DNA of 9,505 nucleotides from positions 1 through 9,505 of the forward strand of contig CATXTS010000076.1 of assembly GCA_958402495.1 (NCBI GenBank), read 5' to 3'. The stretch is from an uncultured Clostridiaceae bacterium. Its GTDB lineage: Bacteria; Bacillota; Clostridia; TANB77; CAG-508. This document shows, one piece after another, positions 1 to 4,677 of the stretch. The position numbers were made by a program, and so were the translations under genes. The notes beneath the pieces are model-generated. The model was not told where the DNA came from. It saw nothing but the letters and a program-made list of their open reading frames with translations, and did not search any database. Position 1 is the first letter of the stretch. Each line of letters starts with the position of its first letter.

Positions 1-754
1 AGAATTGGTGTCAGGAAAACTTTTAATAAAACAAGTAGAGTATTATACTCATATGAAGAAAAGATTATCAATTGCACAAGCGTTTATAGATGCTGCATCT
101 TATAATATACTTCGTAATTTATTGTATTATCAAAACAGAGGAAAAGATTTAGAAACACAAATAAAAGAAATTGAATTTTTAAGAAAGCAAATTTCTTTAT
201 GTAAAAATGTACAAGAATTAATGGGAATTGAGGGAAATATTAGAAAGAATTATTATGATGCTTGGAATACGATTATTAATCAAGATATTGCATTCGAAAA
301 AAGAGTAAAGAATCCACCAGATAATGCAATAAATTCTTTAATTTCTTATGTGAATACTATGATTTATACAAGAGTACTTAGTGAAATTTATAAGACGCAA
401 TTAAATCCTACAATTAGTTATTTACATGAACCATCTGAAAGAAGATTTTCTTTATGCTTAGATATAGCAGAAATTTTTAAACCATTAATTGGAGATAGAT
501 TAATTTTTTCTATGTTAAATAGAAAACAAATTACAGAAAAAGATTTCGAAGAAGGCTTAAATTTTTTATATATTAAAGAAGAAGCAAGAAAGCAAATTAC
601 TAAAGAATTAGATTCAAAGTTACAAACTACTATAAAACACAAAAAATTAGATAGAGAAGTTAGCTATGAATATTTAATTCGTTTAGAAATTTATAAATTG
701 ATAAAAAGCCTTTTAGAAGATATTCCATATGAAGGGTTTAAAATATGGTGGTGA
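1..754 (+). CDS. cas1: CRISPR-associated endonuclease Cas1, 5' end outside window
   Basis: This is the C-terminal ~250 residues of Cas1, the metal-dependent integrase that, with Cas2, inserts new spacers at the leader end of CRISPR arrays. The frame is open to the window edge (first full codon at 2), so the N-terminal beta domain, roughly 80 residues in a ~330-aa family, is missing only because of the cut. Counting from the codon at 5, the Cas1 metal-site motifs are visible: E76 in MGIEGNIRKNYY, H141 in YLHEPSERRFSL, and the acidic pair D153/E156 in LDIAEIFKP, one of which is the third ligand. The stop (752-754) lies 1 nt before the cas2 ATG, so the two are co-transcribed and probably translationally coupled. 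Overall style resembles Clostridia type I-B Cas1; the subtype is inferred, because no interference gene is visible. Sampled G+C is about 25%, lower than the genes to the right. Confidence 0.95.
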   Translation, partial: ELVSGKLLIKQVEYYTHMKKRLSIAQAFIDAASYNILRNLLYYQNRGKDLETQIKEIEFLRKQISLCKNVQELMGIEGNIRKNYYDAWNTIINQDIAFEKRVKNPPDNAINSLISYVNTMIYTRVLSEIYKTQLNPTISYLHEPSERRFSLCLDIAEIFKPLIGDRLIFSMLNRKQITEKDFEEGLNFLYIKEEARKQITKELDSKLQTTIKHKKLDREVSYEYLIRLEIYKLIKSLLEDIPYEGFKIWW

Positions 755-755
755 T

Positions 756-1040
756 ATGTACGTTATTTTAGTATATGATATTAATTTAGAAGAAAGGGAA
801 GGACAAAAAGTACTAAGAAATGTTTTTAAAATATGTAAAAAATATTTAGTGCATATTCAAAATTCTGTTTTTGAGGGAGAACTTTTAGATTCACAAGAAA
901 TGAAATTAAAAGCAGAATTGGATAGATATATTAGAGAGGAAAAAGATAGTGTAATTCTTTTTAAAAGTAGAACGCAAAAGTGGTTAGATAAAGAATTTCT
1001 AGGAAAAATAGAGGATGATAAAACTTCTAATTTCTTATAA
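756..1040 (+). CDS. cas2: CRISPR-associated protein Cas2
   Basis: Cas2 is the small ferredoxin-fold dimer that scaffolds two Cas1 dimers during spacer acquisition. The 94-aa product begins MYVILVYDIN, the typical first beta strand with the conserved Asp (D8), and continues through the VFKICKKYLVHIQNSVFEGEL segment that forms the second half of the fold. An upstream in-frame ATG at 729 would add nine residues, but it lies deep inside cas1. The ATG at 756 is preceded by a GGTGGTGAT Shine-Dalgarno stretch (747-755) and matches the family start, so it is preferred. The gene starts 1 nt after the cas1 stop. The leader and array follow immediately on the same strand, the standard order for an adaptation module feeding its own array. 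Confidence 0.95.
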   Translation: MYVILVYDINLEEREGQKVLRNVFKICKKYLVHIQNSVFEGELLDSQEMKLKAELDRYIREEKDSVILFKSRTQKWLDKEFLGKIEDDKTSNFL

Positions 1041-1092
1041 TTTATCTGTCGACCTCCAATAGTGTAAAAAGTCCAGGGGGTCGACAGATAAA
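1041..1092. repeat. Long inverted repeat directly after cas2 (GTCGAC hairpin)
   Basis: TTTATCTGTCGACC (1041-1054) is the exact reverse complement of 1079-1092. Allowing one G-U pair and two more G-C pairs, the stem reaches 17 bp (1041-1057 with 1076-1092) around an 18-nt loop. It starts at the base after the cas2 stop. No T-run follows on either side, so it is not a normal intrinsic terminator. The right-arm word GGTCGACAGAT recurs at 1165-1175, next to the leader promoter. This suggests a protein-binding or structural element of the CRISPR leader rather than only a cas2 3' end. Confidence 0.85.
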
Positions 1093-1164
1093 AGAATGCT
1101 GATATATAGCTACTTACAGAGATTTGCCTAATTTTTATCTTTGATTTTTTAGAAAAAGAGTAGA

Positions 1165-1189
1165 GGTCGACAGATTTAAGTGTTATAAT
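1165..1189 (+). promoter_or_regulatory. CRISPR leader promoter with conserved GGTCGACAGAT element
   Basis: An extended -10 box, TG-T-TATAAT, lies at 1181-1189. It is preceded by the third copy of GGTCGACAGAT (1165-1175), which covers the -35 to spacer zone. No good -35 hexamer is seen. Initiation about 7 nt downstream (near 1196) would place the first repeat at about +25, as expected for pre-crRNA transcription. The rest of the leader (1093-1164) is AT-rich with no further clear motif. Confidence 0.6.
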
Positions 1190-1219
1190 GATTGAAATGT
1201 AAGGATTAAAAAGGTACCT

Positions 1220-1447
1220 GTATTAATTTAAATATTGTAGAATGTAAATTGTGAAATTATTTTTATATTCACTTAATGTATATGTTGTATTAATTTAAAT
1301 ATTGTAGAATGTAAAGTATAACCCTTCCTTTTCATTTACTAAACGGTCTTCAGTTTTAATCTAAATATACTAGAATGTAAAGGTCCAAAATTCTTTGTTA
1401 TATGGCGCAGAATTTCTAGTATTAATTTAGATAGAGTAGATATAAAT
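1220..1447 (+). CRISPR. Short CRISPR array, 4 repeats and 3 spacers
   Basis: Repeats are 29 bp, beginning GTATTAATTTAAATATTG and ending TAGAATGTAAA. R1 (1220-1248) and R2 (1287-1315) are identical. R3 (1353-1381) has 4 mismatches. R4 (1419-1447) keeps the first 11 bases but has 7 mismatches ungapped, or fewer if one base is deleted near its 3' end. Spacers are 1249-1286 (38 bp), 1316-1352 (37) and 1382-1418 (37). Identical repeats at the cas2/leader end and decayed ones at the far end set the direction: leader left, trailer right, transcription on +. Repeat length, spacer length and the ATGTAAA-type 3' end suit type I-B arrays of Clostridia. The repeat edge is uncertain by one base, because a T precedes both R1 and R2. 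Confidence 0.93.
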
Positions 1448-1565
1448 AGGTATTCAAAAACGGATATTGTAAAAGGAACAATCAGAACTATTTGTAGACG
1501 AAAGCATTTTGGAAATTAAGAATATCAAAGATAGACGTATAATAATAAAAGAGGAAGTGATGTAA

Positions 1566-1745
1566 ATGAGAAACAATGATATAGAACAGAATAATCAATT
1601 AACCAATCAGGAGTGGTGCGAAATGTTGGGAAAATTAAATAAAATGAATAAAGAAGAAGCTCATTTATTTTTAACGACCCCGAAAGGTAAAATGATGGTT
1701 CAGGAGTTCACAAAAACAATTTTTCTGAAGGATAACAATCAATAG
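1566..1745 (+). CDS. Hypothetical protein, 59 aa
   Basis: This unrecognised short ORF begins MRNNDIEQNN and ends TIFLKDNNQ. It is hydrophilic with no membrane segment, signal peptide or Cys pair; the middle (WCEMLGKLNKMNKEEAHLF) could form an amphipathic helix. Support for it being a gene: a good Shine-Dalgarno sequence (GAGGAAGTGA, 1551-1560) 5 nt before the ATG, and TATAAT at 1538-1543 with a poor TTAAGA -35 at 1516-1521. The -10 is so close to the ATG that the transcript leader would be only about 15 nt. It lies 118 nt beyond the last CRISPR repeat and before a degraded gene, so it may itself be a leftover of accessory DNA. No function is proposed. Confidence 0.5.
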   Translation: MRNNDIEQNNQLTNQEWCEMLGKLNKMNKEEAHLFLTTPKGKMMVQEFTKTIFLKDNNQ

Positions 1746-1813
1746 TTCTCGATGAACATGGAGATAAAAAGAAAAATAATATACTAAAAATGATTTCATA
1801 CAAAATCTAATAA

Positions 1814-2002
1814 AAAATATTAGAATTCTATAAAATAATGAAAACAGAATATTGTACAAAAATAGAAGGAGAAAATGCTTTTCTTGCTGTAGATAGAGGT
1901 GGATGTTATGATGCAGCAAGTCATTACACTAGTTATAGAGGCTATTCAAAACCAACCGGAAACTTAGCAACAACAAGCTTTAGAGTAATATTATATTTAT
2001 AG
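1814..2002 (+). pseudogene. C-terminal remnant of an FGE-sulfatase/C-type-lectin-fold protein
   Basis: The frame is open from 1814 (after a TAA at 1811-1813), with the first ATG at 1838, and ends at TAG 2000-2002. The peptide carries VDRGGCY, then SYRGYS and a terminal FRVILYL. That spacing of R-G-G-(S/C), a later Arg-rich strand and a final (G)FR(V)-hydrophobic end is the C-terminal signature of the formylglycine-generating-enzyme (SUMF1) fold, which full proteins carry at the end of 200 or more residues. Only about 55-63 residues are present, there is no Shine-Dalgarno before ATG 1838, and the upstream 70 nt (1746-1813) shows no recognisable continuation. It is therefore best read as the tail of a lost gene. 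The assignment rests on motif recognition only. Confidence 0.5.
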
Positions 2003-2005
2003 AAC

Positions 2006-2029
2006 AAGGATAGAAAGACATCTATCCTT
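2006..2029 (+). terminator. Hairpin after the FGE-like remnant
   Basis: AAGGATAGA (2006-2014) pairs perfectly with TCTATCCTT (2021-2029) around a 6-nt loop. The following T-run is weak (TTTAAATTT), so termination may be inefficient. It begins 4 nt after the remnant's stop codon, which suggests it once ended that transcript. Confidence 0.55.
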
Positions 2030-2033
2030 TAAA

Positions 2034-2043
2034 TTTCGACAAA
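2034..2043 (-). promoter_or_regulatory. Candidate Spo0A (0A) box upstream of the SPFH gene
   Basis: The minus-strand reading is TTTGTCGAAA, a full match to the 0A-box consensus known from Bacillus and Clostridia (core TGNCGAA). Its centre lies about 53 bp upstream of the start point predicted from the -10 at 2080-2085, a position where Spo0A commonly acts. Regulation by Spo0A is inferred. The 7-bp core also occurs by chance within coding DNA at 3181-3187. Confidence 0.45.
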
Positions 2044-2056
2044 TTCATTGAAAATA

Positions 2057-2085
2057 GTGAAAATCTATAAAAAAAGTGGTATAAT
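2057..2085 (+). promoter_or_regulatory. Extended -10 promoter of the SPFH gene
   Basis: TATAAT at 2080-2085 is preceded by TG at 2077-2078 (extended -10). At 17-bp spacing the -35 would be GTGAAA (2057-2062), a weak match. A better TTGAAA (2048-2053) lies 26 bp away, too far for normal use. The extended -10 together with the upstream 0A box suggests an activator-assisted promoter. Confidence 0.65.
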
Positions 2086-2118
2086 AAAAGCGAAATAAAA
2101 ATAAAAGGAGGAAAAATT

Positions 2119-3081
2119 ATGTGGATAGCAATTATCATTATAGTCATAATTTTACTAATAGTAGCTTGCGTAAAAATCGTACCACAAGCAACATGCTTTG
2201 TAATTGAATTTTTAGGAAGCTATCAAGTAACGTGGCAAAATGGATTGCACTTTAAAGTACCATTTTTACAAAGAATTGCCAAAAAAGTATCGTTAAAAGA
2301 ACAAGTTGCAGACTTTCCACCACAACCTGTCATTACAAAAGACAATGTAACCATGAAAATAGATACCGTTGTATATTATAAAATTTTTGATGCAAAATTA
2401 TTTACATACGGTGTAGAAAGTCCCATTATGGCATTAGAAAATTTAACAGCGACAACCCTAAGAAATCTAATAGGGGACTTAGAATTAGACCAAACATTAA
2501 CATCTAGGGATATCATTAATAATAAAATGAGAGACATCATAGACGCAGCAACAGACCCTTGGGGAATTAAAGTAAATCGTATAGAATTAAAAAACATTAT
2601 ACCGCCACAAGAAATACAACAAGCTATGGAAAAACAAATGAAAGCAGAACGTGAAAAAAGACAAACCTTGTTAGAAGCAGAGGCACATAGAGAATCTGTT
2701 GTAGCAAGAGCAGAAGGAGACAAGCAAGCTAAAATATTAGCAGCAGAAGCAGAAAGAGATTCTCAAATAGCATTAGCACAGGGAAAAGCAGAATCTATCA
2801 GATTGGTTTATGAAGCAGAAGCAAAAGGCTTAGAAACTTTAAAAAATGCAAAGGTAGATGAAAGTGTTGTTACCTTAAAAAAATTAGAAGCCCTAAAAGC
2901 AGTAGGAGATGGAAGAGCAACCAAAATCTTTATGCCAACAGAACTAAGTTCCCTAGCCACCACATTAGGAACAGCCGCAGAAATGTTAGGAACTAATGCA
3001 GCAATGCCGATAGACAAAAGTCCTAAAGAGACAATAGAACCACCAGTAGAAGACATCTGCTGTGATGATAAGAAAAAATAA
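2119..3081 (+). CDS. SPFH/band-7 (stomatin-prohibitin family) membrane protein
   Basis: This 320-aa SPFH-domain protein belongs to the scaffold family that oligomerises at the inner face of the membrane and organises microdomains or regulates proteases. Residues 2-18 (WIAIIIIVIILLIVACV) form one N-terminal membrane anchor. The SPFH domain runs from about 22 to 190, with the typical ITKDNVTMKIDTVVYYKI and NLTATTLRNLIGDLELDQ stretches and the WGIKVNRIELKNIIPP strand. An Ala/Glu/Lys-rich coiled coil follows (about 165-245), then a Thr/Leu-rich segment and a charged tail (EDICCDDKKK). The ATG has a strong AGGAGG (2106-2111) 7 nt upstream. Length and layout match bacterial slipin/stomatin or QmcA-like proteins. 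No NfeD-type partner is adjacent, although such a gene often accompanies this family. The gene appears to be a single-gene transcript ending at the hairpin at 3089-3117. Confidence 0.93.
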   Translation: MWIAIIIIVIILLIVACVKIVPQATCFVIEFLGSYQVTWQNGLHFKVPFLQRIAKKVSLKEQVADFPPQPVITKDNVTMKIDTVVYYKIFDAKLFTYGVESPIMALENLTATTLRNLIGDLELDQTLTSRDIINNKMRDIIDAATDPWGIKVNRIELKNIIPPQEIQQAMEKQMKAEREKRQTLLEAEAHRESVVARAEGDKQAKILAAEAERDSQIALAQGKAESIRLVYEAEAKGLETLKNAKVDESVVTLKKLEALKAVGDGRATKIFMPTELSSLATTLGTAAEMLGTNAAMPIDKSPKETIEPPVEDICCDDKKK

Positions 3082-3088
3082 AAGAAAG

Positions 3089-3117
3089 AAAACTATGCTA
3101 ATTACTAGCATAGTTTT
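3089..3117. terminator. Bidirectional terminator between SPFH and SDR genes
   Basis: AAAACTATGCTA (3089-3100) pairs over 12 bp with 3106-3117 around a 5-nt loop. On + the right arm runs into TTTTT. On - the hairpin is followed by a T-rich tract (complement of AAAGAAAG at 3081-3088). It serves both convergent genes, and the SDR stop codon (3117-3119) begins within its last base. Confidence 0.88.
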
Positions 3118-3917
3118 TACATGCCTAAAATCCTACCTAATTGTATAAACAAAGATTGATACCAAGGAGCCGTATATCTATGTCGAACATGTTCTGCCTC
3201 TACAGTTTTTACGTATAGTTTGATAATAGAGTGAAATGGCTTTATTTCAATAAAATTCCAAATTTTTTCTTCATAGTAACGCAGTAAAGGCAATATATCA
3301 TGAAAATAAGAATTCTTCTCCATCCAAGTATATTTTTTCTCATTATTTTCCTTGTTAAAGCCCGTGGCATAGGCACCTGGCTCAATAGCACAAACTTCAA
3401 TATGTGCATCTTTCAATAAATGCATCTCCTGTCTAAGACAAGTTGTAAAAGCTTCTAAAGCAAACTTAGAAGCACAATAAGGAGACAAAAAAGGAGCGGG
3501 AATGCGTCCAGCTAAAGAAGTTAAAATGACAATACGACCAGATTTTTTTATAGTAATCATATTTTTTAAAGCCAATTGTATACATTGTAAATTAGCAAAG
3601 ATATTCGTATTAAAAACATTTATAATACGATTAATATCTACCTCAGCAACAGAACCAGAATCTCCAATAGCAGCATTACTAATAAACACATCTATATCAT
3701 AATTTTGAATCTGTTTTCTATCTTCTGAATCTAAAACATTTAAACAAAACACTTGTAAGTTAAGAGATTCTTGTAATGCTATTTGTTTTAGAAAATTTAT
3801 TTGATTTTCATAATGTACGCTAGCATAGACAGTATGACCTCGTCTAGCTAAAGCAATAGCAGCCTCTTTACCTAAACCAGAACCAGCACCTGTAATAAAT
3901 ACTTTTTTAACCTTCAT
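3117..3917 (-). CDS. Short-chain dehydrogenase/reductase (SDR family)
   Basis: This is a 266-aa classical SDR, an NAD(P)-dependent oxidoreductase of the cytosol. The Rossmann motif TGAGSGLG is at 9-16, NAA (the NNAG equivalent) at 81-83, the active-site Asn near 105 (FNTNIF), the catalytic Ser at 134 (ILTSLAGR), YCASK with Tyr147 and Lys151, and the PG turn at 180-181. The basic residues ARRGH at 25-29 do not settle NAD versus NADP preference. An earlier ATG at 3962 would add 15 residues, but the ATG at 3917 has GGTGAT 5 nt upstream and starts MKVKKVFITG as the family expects, so it is chosen. The C-terminal ~70 residues (WMEKNSYFHDILPLL onward) form an extension seen in 'SDR family oxidoreductases' of unknown substrate. 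It stands alone, convergent with the SPFH gene. The substrate cannot be inferred. Confidence 0.93.
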   Translation of the reverse strand: MKVKKVFITGAGSGLGKEAAIALARRGHTVYASVHYENQINFLKQIALQESLNLQVFCLNVLDSEDRKQIQNYDIDVFISNAAIGDSGSVAEVDINRIINVFNTNIFANLQCIQLALKNMITIKKSGRIVILTSLAGRIPAPFLSPYCASKFALEAFTTCLRQEMHLLKDAHIEVCAIEPGAYATGFNKENNEKKYTWMEKNSYFHDILPLLRYYEEKIWNFIEIKPFHSIIKLYVKTVEAEHVRHRYTAPWYQSLFIQLGRILGM

Positions 3918-3988
3918 AATATCACCATTTATAGTATGAGAAAAAAGAAAAAATTTATACAAATAGCCAAAAAGCAGACTTAATAAAG

Positions 3989-4017
3989 GTATAAATTTTA
4001 GTGTATTTGTATGTAAA
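3989..4017 (-). promoter_or_regulatory. Candidate promoter of the SDR gene
   Basis: On the minus strand TTTACA (complement of 4012-4017) is followed after 17 bp by TTATAC (complement of 3989-3994), about 70 nt before the chosen start. Both boxes are imperfect. The rest of the 3918-4151 spacer shows no other convincing element. Confidence 0.35.
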
Positions 4018-4151
4018 AATCATAATATTCTCAAGATAGAAAGTTTAAAGGAATTAAAAAAATAGGATTATAATAATTGTGATGACATTGGTAACAATCA
4101 ATATGAGAATTAACCAAGAATCGTAGGAGACAAAAGGATAAAAAGTATAAA

Positions 4152-4173
4152 GACTAAGATATATTTCTTAGCC
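4152..4173 (-). terminator. Terminator of the 70-aa gene
   Basis: On the minus strand GGCTAAGA pairs with TCTTAGTC (8 bp, one G-U) around a 6-nt loop, followed by a T-rich tract (complement of 4139-4151). The gene's TAA stop (4168-4170) is part of the stem. Confidence 0.75.
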
Positions 4174-4380
4174 CCTTGAACGATATTTAGAAAGCGTATC
4201 ATCTAATAAATCTACATAAGGAAGTAAATCATTTGTATCGGGTTCAATATAATAAAAAGGAAGATGCGTATATTCATCTAATAGTACAGAGATAGTGATA
4301 GTTCCTATGGATTTAGCCTTTAAAACATTACAATTTTTAGATTTTTTAAAATATATCATTTTTCCTTTGTCATTCTCCAT
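4168..4380 (-). CDS. Hypothetical protein, 70 aa
   Basis: This small protein is not recognised. It begins MENDKGKMIYFKKSKNC and carries a central segment (SIGTITISVLLDEYTHLPFYYI) with beta-strand character, then an acidic stretch (DTNDLLPYVDLLDD) and a basic end (SKYRSRG). There is no signal peptide or clear membrane segment. An ATG nine codons upstream (4407) is open, but the one at 4380 has AGGTG exactly 6 nt before it (complement of 4387-4391), so it is preferred. The gene is framed by its own extended -10 promoter, a candidate Spo0A box and a hairpin terminator. That makes a real, singly transcribed gene likely despite the size. The 0A box hints at a role in stationary phase or sporulation, but this is inference. 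Confidence 0.75.
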   Translation of the reverse strand: MENDKGKMIYFKKSKNCNVLKAKSIGTITISVLLDEYTHLPFYYIEPDTNDLLPYVDLLDDTLSKYRSRG

Positions 4381-4412
4381 CTGTTTCACCTCTTTTCTTT
4401 TGTGCATGTTTG

Positions 4413-4447
4413 ATTATAACAAACAGTAAATAAGAAAAATGTCGAAA
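4413..4447 (-). promoter_or_regulatory. Extended -10 promoter with overlapping Spo0A-like box (70-aa gene)
   Basis: The minus strand reads TGTTATAAT (complement of 4413-4421), an extended -10 with no good -35. On + 4438-4447 reads AATGTCGAAA, 8 of 10 to the 0A box with a perfect TGTCGAA core. The box centre falls near -38, over the -35 zone, a placement compatible with either activation or repression by Spo0A. Confidence 0.45.
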
Positions 4448-4487
4448 CATGACAAAATTATTGGAAAAGTAGAAGAAAAAATAAAAA

Positions 4488-4527
4488 GCTAAGAATATTT
4501 TAGAAACAACAAATAAATATCCTTAGC
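4488..4527 (-). terminator. Strong minus-strand terminator without its own gene
   Basis: GCTAAGAATATT (4488-4499) pairs with 4516-4527 at 11 of 12 positions around a 16-nt loop. On the minus strand it is followed by a long T-rich run (complement of 4470-4487). It lies about 130 nt downstream of the pyrophosphorylase terminator. It is either a back-up terminator or the 3' end of a small RNA. Confidence 0.7.
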
Positions 4528-4554
4528 CAAGAAGAAAACCATTTTGAATTAAAA

Positions 4555-4623
4555 GTATACATGTTTTTGTATACATAATGTTATTCTAACACAGCTATCC
4601 TGTCAGATAATAGCAAAAGCTGT
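4555..4623. other. Gene-free region with several inverted repeats
   Basis: Between the two minus-strand terminators lie GTATACA (4555-4561) with TGTATAC (4568-4574), a perfect 7-6-7 palindrome, and ACAGCT (4591-4596) with AGCTGT (4618-4623), the latter enclosing a smaller possible stem. No ORF with a ribosome binding site and no convincing promoter is visible on either strand. An operator or a small structured RNA is possible, but neither is shown. Confidence 0.35.
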
Positions 4624-4640
4624 CACCCATATAAAAAATT

Positions 4641-4677
4641 TCTAAAAAAATAAAAGAATCTACTTAAAAAGTAGATT
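4641..4677 (-). terminator. Terminator of the pyrophosphorylase operon
   Basis: On the minus strand AATCTACTT (complement of 4669-4677) pairs with AAGTAGATT (complement of 4657-4665) across a 3-nt loop, then a T-rich tract follows (complement of 4641-4656). The TAA stop (4664-4666) lies at the loop-stem junction. Confidence 0.8.

Noticed and set aside
1041..1092. Reading the post-cas2 hairpin as an intrinsic terminator.
   Set aside because: No T-run follows on either strand and the loop is 18 nt long.
1191..1206. ATTGAAATGTAAGG in the leader looks like a partial repeat end.
   Set aside because: Only about 10 bases fit and the 5' half is absent; it is treated as leader sequence.
1475..1503. 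Possible fifth, highly decayed CRISPR repeat (AACTATTTGTAGACGAAAG resembles the repeat's 3' half).
   Set aside because: It needs insertions to align and would leave a 27-bp spacer instead of 37-38, so similarity in AT-rich DNA is not enough.
1671..1919. Minus-strand ORF of about 82 aa rich in Phe, Leu and Tyr.
   Set aside because: No ribosome binding site, composition typical of antisense AT-rich DNA, and it overlaps better candidates on the plus strand.
2376..3056. Two minus-strand ORFs (115 and 82 aa) opposite the SPFH gene.
   Set aside because: They are antisense shadows of a clear conserved gene, without ribosome binding sites.
3181..3194. TGTCGAA core followed by GAACATGTTC, resembling a Spo0A or LexA site.
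   Set aside because: It lies inside the SDR coding region far from any promoter, and the palindrome has a 2-bp instead of a 4-bp centre for a LexA box.
4069..4126. TATAAT followed by a 14-codon plus-strand ORF starting at 4082.
   Set aside because: No ribosome binding site, no good -35, and the ATG is too close to the -10.
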